From positions 207,327-271,326 of the forward strand of contig NZ_SNXC01000013.1 of the NCBI RefSeq assembly GCF_004362145.1: a DNA stretch of 64,000 bases. The letters run 5' to 3'. The translations under genes and the position numbers were made by a program. Position 1 is the first letter of the stretch. Every line of letters starts with the position of its first letter. The notes below the pieces were generated by a model. It was not told the DNA's origin and made no database searches. It saw only the letters and a program-made list of their open reading frames with translations. This document shows, piece after piece, positions 1-8,951 of this stretch. Origin of the DNA: Marinomonas balearica. Lineage in GTDB: Bacteria; Pseudomonadota; Gammaproteobacteria; Pseudomonadales; Marinomonadaceae.

Positions 1-2
1 CA

Positions 3-503
3 GCACTGAGTCCTGCTCTAAAACTTGGTGCCACCAAACTTTTTATAATCGGCGTTAGTAGAAATAGGAAATCAGACCATATCCCCCAAAAAAACGATGT
101 AATGGTAGCACCTCCTTCAATCGCCCAGATAACAGGCCAACTTATGAATAGCGCCTTTATTGACAACCTCGAAGACGATATAAAGAGCCTAAGCACTATC
201 AATAGACTACTTTCAAAATCAGATCAAACAGGACAATACGAAAAGTTAAAAAAGACCGAGAGCCTTGTAATATCACCTTCAGAAGAGCTCAACGACATTG
301 CTTTTGAGCACATAGACACCCTACCGAAACCCGTGTACAACGCATTAAGACATTTAGGCGCGAACTCTGATGCCGGAATGGCGACAGCTGCAAGCTACCT
401 ACTCTTTTCACAACCCTATCTTAGAGCACTAATTCAACTAGGCTACAAAGACGCCATGTGGGAAAAAGATCGAATCGAAGCATTCTTCCTTCCAAAAAGC
501 TAA
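3..503 (+). CDS. Patatin-like phospholipase, 3' part only
   Basis: The window begins inside this gene; the frame is open from base 3 to the TAA at 501-503, upstream of the first in-frame ATG at 102. The visible part starts with the segment SPALKLGATKLFIIGVS, which resembles the stretch of RssA-type patatin-like phospholipases where the conserved NPLSPA loop leads into a core beta strand. The rest is a mostly helical C-terminal region of about 130 residues. The catalytic Ser (GxSxG) and Asp would lie in the missing 5' part, so activity cannot be judged. A strong hairpin terminator follows directly. Family call from local similarity only; another alpha/beta hydrolase of the patatin fold is possible. 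Confidence 0.7.
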   Translation, partial: ALSPALKLGATKLFIIGVSRNRKSDHIPQKNDVMVAPPSIAQITGQLMNSAFIDNLEDDIKSLSTINRLLSKSDQTGQYEKLKKTESLVISPSEELNDIAFEHIDTLPKPVYNALRHLGANSDAGMATAASYLLFSQPYLRALIQLGYKDAMWEKDRIEAFFLPKS

Positions 504-520
504 CACAATTCCAACAAACA

Positions 521-548
521 AAAAAGCCGCTGAATCAGCGGCTTTTTT
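521..548. terminator. Bidirectional rho-independent terminator
   Basis: Perfect GC-rich inverted repeat (GCCGCTGA / TCAGCGGC, 526-542) flanked by an A run on the left and a T run on the right. It can end both the patatin-like gene on the plus strand and aceF (stop at 580) on the minus strand. Confidence 0.9.
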
Positions 549-579
549 ACTTCAATACACGCAATCTAAAAGTGATTAT

Positions 580-2535
580 TTAAAGCGTCATGCGACGTAA
601 ATCACTCAACAATGCATTCAAGAAGGTCATAAAGCGACCAGCATCCGCCCCATTCACCGCACGATGATCGTACGACAAACATAATGGAAGCATAGTACGA
701 GGCTCGAAGTCTTTACCGTTCCAGCGAGGCTCAACATCGGCTTTAGACACACCCAAAATACCCACTTCTGGCGTATTTACGATCGGCGTAAATCCTGTAC
801 CACCCATTGCACCAAGGCTGGAAATAGTGAAACAACCACCTTGCATATCAGCAGGTTTAAGTTGCTTACCAAGCGCTTTCTTAATAAGCGCATTTGCTTC
901 AGTCGCAATTTGCTTGATGGATTTCTTATCAGCATCACGCAATACTGGTACAACCAACCCAACTGGGGAGTCAACTGCAATACCAATATGGACATATTTC
1001 TTCTGAATAATGTTTTCTCCATCCGCATGAAGAGAAACATTAAACGAAGGATTAGCCACAAGCGCCTGAGCAACCGCTTTAATAAGGAATGGAAGTGGAG
1101 TAAGTTTTACACCCTCTTTTTCCATCTCTGCTTTCAAGCCCTTGCGGAACGCTTCTAAATCCGTGATGTCAGCTTTATCAAACTGGGTAACATGAGGAAC
1201 ATTTAACCATGAACGAGTCATATTGTAAGACGTGATCTTTTGGATCTTGCTCATCTTAACAACATCAACTTCACCCCATTGGCTAAAGTCAATTTCTGGC
1301 ACACGAGGAATACCCGCACCCTCAACTGCCGCAGAGGAAGCCGCTTTGGATACACCAGATTCAGCTTTCTTAACCGCTTCCTTGACGTATGCGTGCAAAT
1401 CTTCTTTCGTAACTCGACCGCGAGGCCCATTTGCACGAACCAAAGACAGTTCTACACCCAATTCACGCGCCAGCAATCGAACAGCAGGACCTGCATGAAC
1501 CTTTTTGGAAGGAGCAGAAAGAACCGCAGACTCTGTTGCCACTGCTTTTGGAGCCGGAGAAGCCGCTTTAGCTGGTGCAGGAGCTGAAACAGGTTTAGCA
1601 ACCTTCGGAGCTTCAGCTACAACAACTTGACCTTCTACCTCAAGCTCAAGAATCAAGTCTCCTTCAGAAACCTTATCCCCTTCCTTGATAGAAATAGACT
1701 TAACAGTACCTGATTTAGGCGCTGGAATATCCATAGAAGCTTTGTCTGTTTCAAGAACGATTAGCGAATCGCCCTCAGAGATTGCATCACCTGCAGCGAC
1801 ACTCACCTCTATGACATCAACACCTTCTGTGCCGCCGATATCAGGAACAAATACACTCTCCACACCGCCAGCAATTACGACAGGAGCAGAAACTTCTTCT
1901 ACTACTTCCGCCACCACCGGTGCTTCAACCACAGCTGGCGCAGCAACTTCTACTACGGATTCAACTGCAAGCGTCAAGATAGCGCTGCCTTCTGATACAG
2001 TATCGCCAACATTGATTGATAGGCCAACAACTTTACCTGACATTGGCGCAGGAATATCCATTGAAGCTTTATCTGTCTCAAGGACAATAAGGGATGCACC
2101 CTCTTCCACTTCATCGCCAACAGCAACACATATTTCAATTACTTCTACATCTGTAGCGCCACCGATATCAGGAACTGATACGGCTTGTTCAGAGCTTACA
2201 GCAGTCGCTGCAGGAGCTTGCTCTACAGCTTTAGAAACCTCTGGAGCCACTTCGACAGGGGCAACAGGCGCTAATGATTCTGCACTGGTCTCAGAACCAG
2301 CAACTTCAAGAACCAATACCTCATCACCCTCAGATACAGTATCACCTTCTTTCACAGTAATACTTACCACTTTACCTGCAACTGGTGATGGCACATCCAT
2401 AGAAGCTTTGTCAGTTTCTAAAACAATAATCGATTGATCTACTTCAATCATGTCACCGACTTGAACACTTACTTCGATAACATCAACATCAGTAGAACCG
2501 CCAATATCCGGTACTCGAATAATTTCAGTACTCAC
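580..2535 (-). CDS. aceF: Pyruvate dehydrogenase E2, dihydrolipoyl acetyltransferase
   Basis: Core subunit of the cytoplasmic pyruvate dehydrogenase complex; it moves the acetyl group from lipoamide to CoA. 651 residues: three tandem lipoyl domains, each with an ETDKASMD motif (lipoylated Lys43, Lys156 and Lys265), separated by Ala/Pro/Val-rich linkers; a peripheral-subunit-binding domain near 347-385 (HAGPAVRLLARELGVEL); and the catalytic acetyltransferase domain with DHRAVNGADAGRF near the C-terminus. Length and three-lipoyl architecture resemble E. coli AceF. The start is GTG, preceded by AAGGAG at a good distance. It lies about 100 bp downstream of aceE on the same strand, so the two are probably co-transcribed and end at the 521-548 terminator. 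No lpd (E3) gene follows, so E3 must be encoded elsewhere. Confidence 0.97.
   Translation of the reverse strand: MSTEIIRVPDIGGSTDVDVIEVSVQVGDMIEVDQSIIVLETDKASMDVPSPVAGKVVSITVKEGDTVSEGDEVLVLEVAGSETSAESLAPVAPVEVAPEVSKAVEQAPAATAVSSEQAVSVPDIGGATDVEVIEICVAVGDEVEEGASLIVLETDKASMDIPAPMSGKVVGLSINVGDTVSEGSAILTLAVESVVEVAAPAVVEAPVVAEVVEEVSAPVVIAGGVESVFVPDIGGTEGVDVIEVSVAAGDAISEGDSLIVLETDKASMDIPAPKSGTVKSISIKEGDKVSEGDLILELEVEGQVVVAEAPKVAKPVSAPAPAKAASPAPKAVATESAVLSAPSKKVHAGPAVRLLARELGVELSLVRANGPRGRVTKEDLHAYVKEAVKKAESGVSKAASSAAVEGAGIPRVPEIDFSQWGEVDVVKMSKIQKITSYNMTRSWLNVPHVTQFDKADITDLEAFRKGLKAEMEKEGVKLTPLPFLIKAVAQALVANPSFNVSLHADGENIIQKKYVHIGIAVDSPVGLVVPVLRDADKKSIKQIATEANALIKKALGKQLKPADMQGGCFTISSLGAMGGTGFTPIVNTPEVGILGVSKADVEPRWNGKDFEPRTMLPLCLSYDHRAVNGADAGRFMTFLNALLSDLRRMTL
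1630..2526 (-). repeat. Three tandem lipoyl-domain coding repeats in aceF
   Basis: Three copies of a unit of roughly 230 bp encode residues of about 4-80, 118-192 and 227-302 of AceF. The DNA around each lipoyl-lysine codon is nearly identical: plus-strand ATCCAT(A/T)GAAGCTTT appears near 1730, 2057 and 2397. Such repeats can recombine and change the number of lipoyl domains. Confidence 0.85.
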
Positions 2536-2633
2536 GGAATTCTCCTTTGTCTAAAAGACGAATCTTTCTTGGTACAAAACCAAGTCTGCCCGCAATAAAT
2601 ACGGACAGACTTGATCCCTAACTATGTAGTAAC

Positions 2634-5300
2634 CTAAACAGTTACAGGGTTTGGCTTATTAGGATCTAGACCAAACTTAGCAATGGCTTCAGCAACAACT
2701 GTCGCTTCAACTTCACCGTCTTTTGCAAGCGCTTCTAGCGCAGAAACAACCACCCAGTAGCGGTTAATTTCAAAGAAATGGCGAAGTTTTTCACGAGTAT
2801 CACTACGACCAAAGCCGTCAGTACCAAGTACGTTATATGTAGAGCCAATAAATGGTCGAATCTGATCTGCGTACAACTTAATATGGTCAGTTGATGCAAC
2901 AACAGGTCCATTACCAGACAAACACTCTTCAACGTAAGAAACGCGTTTTTCCTCTGTTGGGTGAAGCATATTCCAACGAGTTGAATCTAAGCCGTCACGA
3001 CGTAGCTCATTGAATGATGTAACACTCCACACATCGGAGTTTACACCAAACTCTTCAGCCAAGATCTCAGCTGCCGCTTCTACTTCACGCAAGATAACAC
3101 CTGCACCTAGAAGCTGAACAGAAAGCTTATTGGATTTCTTAGTCTGTGACTTAAGCTTATACATCCCTTTGATGATGCCTTGCTCGACACCTTCAGGCAT
3201 ATCTTCATGCGCGTAGTTTTCGTTCATTACGGTTAGGTAATAGAAAACACTTTCTTTCTCTTTGTACATACGACGTAGGCCATCTTGAACGATAACAGCT
3301 ACTTCGTAAGAGTAAGTTGGGTCATACGACACACAATTTGGAATAGTACCCGCCAAGATATGTGAGTGGCCATCTTCATGCTGTAGACCTTCACCATTTA
3401 GCGTTGTACGACCAGCAGTCGCACCAATCAAGAAACCACGCGCCTGAGAATCACCTGCTGCCCACGCCAAGTCACCAACACGTTGGAAACCAAACATTGA
3501 GTAATAGATGTAAACAGGAATCATTGGAAGATTGCTGTTACTGTATGATGTCGCCAATGCCAACCAAGAAGAGAATGCACCTGCTTCGTTGATACCTTCT
3601 TGAAGAATCTGACCATCTTGAGATTCTTTATAGTACATGATCTGAGTATGGTCATGTGGTGTGTAACGCTGACCTTCAGAAGAGTAAATACCCAACTGAC
3701 GGAACATGCCTTCCATACCAAATGTACGAGCTTCATCAGCAAGAATCGGTACAACACGCGGACCAATTTGCTTGTCTTTTACCATCACATTCAATGCACG
3801 AACAAACGCCATAGTAGTCGAAATTTCACGACCTTTTGTTCCGGCGATTTGCGCTTTAAACGCTTCTAATGAAGGCACTTCAAGTGCTTCACAGTCTTTT
3901 CGGCGAGCTGGGAAATCACCATGAAGCTCAGTACGGCGTGAACGCAAGTACTTCATTTCAGGGCTGTCTTCAGCTGGACGGTAATATGGTAGATCTTTCA
4001 GCTCTTCATCACTGATTGGGATACCAAACTTGTCACGGAACTGAGCCAAAGACTCTTCATCCAATTTTTTCGTTTGGTGCGCGGTATTTTGCGCTTCAGC
4101 AGCCTTAAACATACCGTAACCCTTGACGGTTTGCGCCAAGACAACAGTCGGTTGACCTTTATGAGAAGTCGCTTCTTTATAAGCAGCATAAACCTTGTAT
4201 GGATCATGTCCGCCACGATTAAGGTTCATAATGTCGTCATCTGACATATCCTTAACCATTTCTAACAACTCTGGGTATTTTCCAAAGAAATGCTCGCGAG
4301 TGTACGCGCCGCCATTTGCTTTGTAGTTCTGAAGCTCACCATCGCAAACTTCATCCATCCGTTTAACCAAAAGACCTTTATCATCTTTCTCAAACAGTGG
4401 ATCCCAATGACGACCCCAAAGACACTTAACAACGTTCCAGCCTGCGCCACGGAATACGCCCTCAAGCTCTTGAACAATCTTACCATTACCGCGAACAGGG
4501 CCATCAAGACGCTGAAGGTTACAGTTAATAACGAAGATAAGGTTATCAAGATTTTCGCGGCCTGCTAACGCGATAGCACCTAATGATTCTGGCTCATCAC
4601 ATTCGCCATCCCCAAGGAAAGCCCATACCTTACGATCGCCGTGATCAATTAAACCTCGGCTATGTTGATACTTAAGTACGTGAGCTTGGTAGATTGCTTG
4701 TAGTGGCCCTAATCCCATAGATACTGTTGGGAATTGCCAATAATCTGGCATCAACCATGGATGTGGGTAGGAAGAAAGACCCTTACCATCAACTTCACGA
4801 CGGAAATTATCCAGTTGCTCGTCCGTTAAACGACCTTCTATGTAGGAACGTGCGTAGATACCTGGTGCAATGTGACCTTGGAAAAACACCATATCCGCCT
4901 CTTGCTTTTCGCTAGAGCCTCGGAAAAAGTGGTTAAAACCAACATCATATAAAGTTGCGGCAGAAGAGAAGCTTGTGATGTGTCCACCAAGCGTAGAATC
5001 TTCACGGTTAGCTTTCATTACCATAGCCAACGCATTCCAACGAATTATGGAACGAATACGACGCTCCATAAACAAGTCACCTGGCAGAGGCGTTTCTTGA
5101 TGCGCCGCTATAGTGTTCTTGTAAGACGTTGTAATTGAGGCTGGCATTGGTGTGCCTGCTTTCGCAGCCTCTTTGGTCAAACGATCCAGAATGTATTGTG
5201 CACGGTCAGGCCCTTCTTCACGAAGGACAGATTCGAGTGCATCAACCCACTCTTTTGTTTCGATCGGATCGATATCTTCGAGGATATGCTGCTCCGTCAT
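2634..5300 (-). CDS. aceE: Pyruvate dehydrogenase E1 component, homodimeric type
   Basis: Thiamine-diphosphate-dependent E1 that decarboxylates pyruvate and reductively acetylates the lipoyl domains of AceF. 888 residues from the chosen ATG, essentially the length of E. coli AceE. The ThDP/Mg motif is clear (GDGECDEPESLG followed by NLIFVINCNLQRLDGP), and the N-terminus IDPIETKEWVDALESV matches the family. A longer reading frame reaches a GTG at 5342, but those 14 extra residues do not resemble AceE; the ATG at 5300 has GGGG about ten bases upstream. It is the first gene of aceE-aceF. Unlike E. coli, no pdhR regulator gene is adjacent; about 640 bp of non-coding DNA lies upstream. Confidence 0.97.
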   Translation of the reverse strand: MTEQHILEDIDPIETKEWVDALESVLREEGPDRAQYILDRLTKEAAKAGTPMPASITTSYKNTIAAHQETPLPGDLFMERRIRSIIRWNALAMVMKANREDSTLGGHITSFSSAATLYDVGFNHFFRGSSEKQEADMVFFQGHIAPGIYARSYIEGRLTDEQLDNFRREVDGKGLSSYPHPWLMPDYWQFPTVSMGLGPLQAIYQAHVLKYQHSRGLIDHGDRKVWAFLGDGECDEPESLGAIALAGRENLDNLIFVINCNLQRLDGPVRGNGKIVQELEGVFRGAGWNVVKCLWGRHWDPLFEKDDKGLLVKRMDEVCDGELQNYKANGGAYTREHFFGKYPELLEMVKDMSDDDIMNLNRGGHDPYKVYAAYKEATSHKGQPTVVLAQTVKGYGMFKAAEAQNTAHQTKKLDEESLAQFRDKFGIPISDEELKDLPYYRPAEDSPEMKYLRSRRTELHGDFPARRKDCEALEVPSLEAFKAQIAGTKGREISTTMAFVRALNVMVKDKQIGPRVVPILADEARTFGMEGMFRQLGIYSSEGQRYTPHDHTQIMYYKESQDGQILQEGINEAGAFSSWLALATSYSNSNLPMIPVYIYYSMFGFQRVGDLAWAAGDSQARGFLIGATAGRTTLNGEGLQHEDGHSHILAGTIPNCVSYDPTYSYEVAVIVQDGLRRMYKEKESVFYYLTVMNENYAHEDMPEGVEQGIIKGMYKLKSQTKKSNKLSVQLLGAGVILREVEAAAEILAEEFGVNSDVWSVTSFNELRRDGLDSTRWNMLHPTEEKRVSYVEECLSGNGPVVASTDHIKLYADQIRPFIGSTYNVLGTDGFGRSDTREKLRHFFEINRYWVVVSALEALAKDGEVEATVVAEAIAKFGLDPNKPNPVTV

Positions 5301-5941
5301 AGTTTTAATAACCCCGCTATTAGAACAGAACTTCAGACTCACACTTCGAGCTTGTAGCTAAAAATATGAGCGATTTAAACAAGCTATGTCTAGAAGCACG
5401 CTATACATGCATTCAGGTCAAGAGACTAGTGCGATATACATCTGATAGATGCCTCACCCATCGCAATTATTAGACTCATTCTTTTACCGGAGAGATTTTT
5501 GTTATTAGTATTGTTCAAAGGTAAACGAGACCAACCCTAAAGGTTTATAGCTTGTTTCCGTATTTTGGCTTTCGGTTAAAGCCCATTGAGCTCAGACAAT
5601 ATTGTATACCGTTGTACGAAATACCTGTCTTCACAGTTGCGTCCCAACCAAGTATTTGATCAATTATTTTTGTCAAATTAGAGCTCCTTGCCCCCGTCAT
5701 TTACTCTTTTTTAATTGTGAAGAGCAACAACGTTTTGGTGGTATTTTCCTTTGTTTTAACTTAGAAATTTCGAGCGCTAGGTTAACACCTAAAATTCAAA
5801 ACGCCTAGTAATCTGTCGCAATAATCCCGTTAGCAATGGCTTTTGGAAGTTATTTTCCGACTCAAATCAAACAATATCAGGTGTTAGAGGCATGAATCCC
5901 TCCTGTAAATCTTCGGCACAAACCGCGCACAACAACTCGTA
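5301..5941. other. Long non-coding region upstream of aceE
   Basis: About 640 bp between the AmpE-like gene (stop at 5942) and aceE, both on the minus strand. The only open frames are short and unconvincing. It presumably holds the aceEF promoter and a leader. I looked for a PdhR-type ATTGGT...ACCAAT palindrome and did not find one. A weak AGCTTGT/ACAAGCT inverted repeat (5349-5384) and a tiny minus-strand ORF with a strong ribosome binding site (5867-5893) are the only features seen. Confidence 0.5.
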
Positions 5942-6733
5942 TCACAAGACGACATACACTGAAAAACAGAATAAAATAACGTATACCGACCGTATTAATA
6001 GCGTCCTGAACGCTTCAAGCTCATTACTACTTTTTTCTGATTCACTGGTCGCTGCGATAACCACACTGATAAAAACGCCTCGCCCATCAAGCAACTCTTT
6101 AAACTGAAACTGCTTAAACTCTTGAAAAACAGCTCCGAGACTTCCTGAAACCCCTGTTGTAAGTGCACTTAATATAGCAGCAGGACACTCCACCACCTTC
6201 TTAAAAAAGTCTTTAACAAGAATATTTTCTTGAACAGGAGTCGAGTATAGAAATACGTATATAAGAATACCTTCCATACCCAAAAACAAGTAACAAAACA
6301 AAAGTACAAATATCGACAAGAAGTAATACGTTAACGTTTTTATCTGAAACTTTGATTGCAACGCGGGCAAAGGCTGCCCTTTATCTTCCACCAATTCATC
6401 ACCAAAAAGATTCAATACATGAATAAGTTCGTCCCTATTGCGTGTCGAGCCCCCCTGAATTTTTGTCCATAAATCTAACTGCCCCCACGAAAGAAAACAC
6501 CAGACAAAACCGACACCTGCGAGAAAGTCGACAAACCACAGCCCAAACCACTCGCCAGCTGCTGAGATCACGGCCAGCACACCAAGCAAAACAAAAAACT
6601 CGGCCCACACACCATCAACATCGAACTTTTTGGAGATGATCGTCGTTATTTTCCCATACAAAGCAAAGGTTAGCGGAGGCGCACTAAACATTACCCGAAT
6701 AAGTATTGCCGCAATAAAAAACAATAATTCCAT
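5942..6733 (-). CDS. AmpE-like integral membrane protein
   Basis: 263-residue polytopic membrane protein. Hydrophobic segments lie near 1-25, 45-85, 130-170 and 245-263, with a soluble central part around 95-125. The segment after the second hydrophobic block (CFLSWGQLDLW) resembles the short L-x-S-x-G-x-x-D-L stretch of AmpE, a membrane protein of the CobD/CbiB-related family linked to AmpD and beta-lactamase induction. Context supports this more than sequence does: in E. coli and Pseudomonas ampE lies beside nadC and the pilin genes, and in E. coli also near aceEF, as here. The partner gene ampD is not present between this gene and nadC. It is divergent from nadC. The function of AmpE is poorly known, so treat the name as tentative. 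Confidence 0.5.
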   Translation of the reverse strand: MELLFFIAAILIRVMFSAPPLTFALYGKITTIISKKFDVDGVWAEFFVLLGVLAVISAAGEWFGLWFVDFLAGVGFVWCFLSWGQLDLWTKIQGGSTRNRDELIHVLNLFGDELVEDKGQPLPALQSKFQIKTLTYYFLSIFVLLFCYLFLGMEGILIYVFLYSTPVQENILVKDFFKKVVECPAAILSALTTGVSGSLGAVFQEFKQFQFKELLDGRGVFISVVIAATSESEKSSNELEAFRTLLIRSVYVILFCFSVYVVL

Positions 6734-6817
6734 CGTTACTCCATTTAATACTTAGCCAAAAACAATGACATCAAGGAAATTAGGCGTACTTTTTGTAGTT
6801 TAGAAACTTAATCTTAA

Positions 6818-6846
6818 CTGACGAAACAAAAATATGTAGTTACAAT
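6818..6846 (+). promoter_or_regulatory. Candidate sigma-70 promoter of nadC
   Basis: CTGACG (6818-6823) and TACAAT (6841-6846) are separated by 17 bp and lie about 36 bp before the nadC ATG. The match is 4/6 and 5/6 to consensus. Read by eye only. Confidence 0.4.
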
Positions 6847-6882
6847 ACGACTTTTTGTTACGCAGTTAAATACGGAGCCCAA

Positions 6883-7731
6883 ATGACATCTTTGGATGCA
6901 CAGTTCAAAGCAAATCTCCAAGCACAAGTTAAAGAAGCGCTCGCCGAGGACATTCAATCCGGCGACATCACCGCACAGCTGATACCCGAAGAGAACGTCT
7001 TCTCTGCCACCGTTATATCGAGAGAAAGCGCTGTACTATGTGGAACACCTTGGGTAACTGAAGTATTCCAGCAGCTCGACAGCAGCGTATCTCTGGAATG
7101 GCACTTCAGCGAAGGCGATGAACTTCCCCCAAATACACCTTTTCTTACACTAAAAGGTAATGCGAGAAGTATTCTTACTGGCGAACGCACAGCACTAAAC
7201 TTCCTCCAAACATTGTCATATACCGCAACCGTATCTCGTCAATATGCAAAACTGGTTGACGACAAAAAACTGTCAATCCTAGATACACGCAAAACGATCC
7301 CAGGCTTGCGCCTTGCGCAAAAGTATGCCGTGACAATTGGCGGTGCATCTAACCATCGAATCGGCCTATATGACGCGTTTTTAATCAAAGAAAATCATAT
7401 TATGGCAGCAGGGTCAATTGGCAACGCCATTGCAAAAGCTGCACAAATTGCACCGGGTAAAACCATTGAAGTTGAAACCGAAAACCTAGACGAAGTTAAA
7501 CAAGCGGTTCAAGCAGGTGCAGACATCATCATGCTAGATAACTTCAGTTTAGAAGACATGGCCTTCGCAGTTGAGACCTTTAAAGGTCAAGTTCGATTTG
7601 AAGCATCAGGCAACATGACCGACGAGCACATTATCGCGGTTGCAAAAACGGGGGTCGATTACATCTCCGTTGGCGCACTAACCAAACACATTAAAGCAAT
7701 TGATTTATCGCTAAGAGTTGACGAGGAATAG
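6883..7731 (+). CDS. nadC: Nicotinate-nucleotide pyrophosphorylase (quinolinate phosphoribosyltransferase)
   Basis: Converts quinolinate and PRPP to nicotinate mononucleotide, CO2 and PPi in de novo NAD synthesis. 282 residues, normal for the family. Motifs: ALAEDIQSGDITA at the N-terminus, GERTALNFLQTLS, the substrate-binding LDTRKTIPGLRLAQKYAV and HRIGLYDAFLIKENH, and the C-terminal barrel strands EVETENLDE, IMLDNFS and FEASGNM. The ATG is preceded by GGAG. ackA starts two bases after the stop, so nadC, ackA and pta look like one transcript. nadC next to pilin genes is the usual gammaproteobacterial arrangement; the ackA-pta insertion between them is not. Confidence 0.97.
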   Translation: MTSLDAQFKANLQAQVKEALAEDIQSGDITAQLIPEENVFSATVISRESAVLCGTPWVTEVFQQLDSSVSLEWHFSEGDELPPNTPFLTLKGNARSILTGERTALNFLQTLSYTATVSRQYAKLVDDKKLSILDTRKTIPGLRLAQKYAVTIGGASNHRIGLYDAFLIKENHIMAAGSIGNAIAKAAQIAPGKTIEVETENLDEVKQAVQAGADIIMLDNFSLEDMAFAVETFKGQVRFEASGNMTDEHIIAVAKTGVDYISVGALTKHIKAIDLSLRVDEE

Positions 7732-7733
7732 AC

Positions 7734-8930
7734 ATGAACAAAAGCGTACTTATTATTAACTGTGGAAGCTCTTCGTTAAAATTTGCAGTGCTTACAACTC
7801 CAGGGAATGACGTATTAGTTGAGGGGATTGCAGACAGACTTGGAATCGATGACAGCTCAATTACATTCAAACACAATGGCACTAAAAACACGCTTCCTTT
7901 AACAGATTCAAGTCACCGCCAAGCTGTGACAGAAATTAAAAACTGGCTAGACCAGCATGAATCCATCCAAGAAAGTATTGTTGGCATTGGGCACCGCATT
8001 GTTCACGGAGGTGAAACCTTTACCTCTTCCGTTATCATCGACGAAGATGTCGTAAAAGGAATTGAAGAGTGCGCCCGCTTTGCTCCATTGCACAACCTTG
8101 CGCATATTAAAGGCATTAAAGAATCTCAGAATCTTTTTGAGGGCCTTCCTCAAGTCGCTGTATTCGATACTGCATTTCATCAAACACTGAAAACCGAACA
8201 GTTTTTGTATGCGATTCCGATGGATTTATACAACCGTCACAACTTCCGTAAATATGGATTCCACGGTACGAGCTATCGCTATATTTCTCAAGAGTTGGCT
8301 CGCGTTGCTCCTGAGAGTGCTTCTCAAGGTGTAATTGTTGCCCATTTAGGTAACGGCGCATCTACGTGTGCAATTCAAAATGGAAAAGCAACCGATACAA
8401 GCATGGGAATCACACCTCTTGATGGATTAATGATGGGCACACGCTCTGGCAGTGTTGATCCAAGCCTAGTTTCGTTTATCAGTAACGCTGAAAACATTAG
8501 CTGTGATGAAACAATTGATCTACTCAATAAAAAGAGTGGCTTACTTGGTGTGTCGGAGATTTCAAGTGATTGCCGCACTCTTGAGGATGCTGTTTTTGCC
8601 GGCGATGAGCGCGCAAAACTTGCATTAGACATGTTCGCGTCTAGAGCGGCGAAAAGCTTAGCAAGCGTGGCAACAACATTAGACACTTTGGATCATGTTG
8701 TTTTCACGGGAGGAATCGGCGAAAACTCAGATTATCTACGCGGCAAGATTTGTGAGTCGCTAAGAGCGCTAAATATCACTATTAATTCAGAGAAAAACAG
8801 TAACGCACCTCGGGGTGAAAACTGCATTATTTCTGACGAAACTGCGAACGTTAAAGTTTGGATTCTTCCAACGAATGAAGAACTAATGATTGCAATGGAT
8901 ACAATCAGCCTTATTGAACAAGCGCACTAA
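7734..8930 (+). CDS. ackA: Acetate kinase
   Basis: Interconverts acetyl phosphate plus ADP with acetate plus ATP; with Pta it drains or activates acetyl-CoA. 398 residues, typical length. ASKHA-fold motifs: NCGSSSLKFAV at the N-terminus, GHRIVHGGE, DTAFHQT, the phosphate-binding HLGNGAS, GTRSGSVDPS and the adenosine-binding GGIGENSDYLR. It starts two bases after nadC, with GAGGAA overlapping the end of nadC as ribosome binding site, and is 21 bp upstream of pta. Acetyl phosphate from this pathway can also feed response regulators, several of which are encoded nearby. Confidence 0.97.
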   Translation: MNKSVLIINCGSSSLKFAVLTTPGNDVLVEGIADRLGIDDSSITFKHNGTKNTLPLTDSSHRQAVTEIKNWLDQHESIQESIVGIGHRIVHGGETFTSSVIIDEDVVKGIEECARFAPLHNLAHIKGIKESQNLFEGLPQVAVFDTAFHQTLKTEQFLYAIPMDLYNRHNFRKYGFHGTSYRYISQELARVAPESASQGVIVAHLGNGASTCAIQNGKATDTSMGITPLDGLMMGTRSGSVDPSLVSFISNAENISCDETIDLLNKKSGLLGVSEISSDCRTLEDAVFAGDERAKLALDMFASRAAKSLASVATTLDTLDHVVFTGGIGENSDYLRGKICESLRALNITINSEKNSNAPRGENCIISDETANVKVWILPTNEELMIAMDTISLIEQAH

Positions 8931-8951
8931 ATATCGAGGACAACAAACACA

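Noticed and set aside
1685..2437. 250-codon plus-strand ORF opposite aceF
   Set aside because: Ser/Thr/Ile-rich low-complexity translation that mirrors the repeated lipoyl and linker codons; antisense shadow of a certain gene with no family features.
5602..5808. 68-codon plus-strand ORF upstream of aceE
   Set aside because: Cys/Phe-rich, no ribosome binding site, no family features; treated as non-coding.
5301..5941. PdhR-type operator before aceE
   Set aside because: Looked for ATTGGTnnnACCAAT on both strands and found no convincing match.
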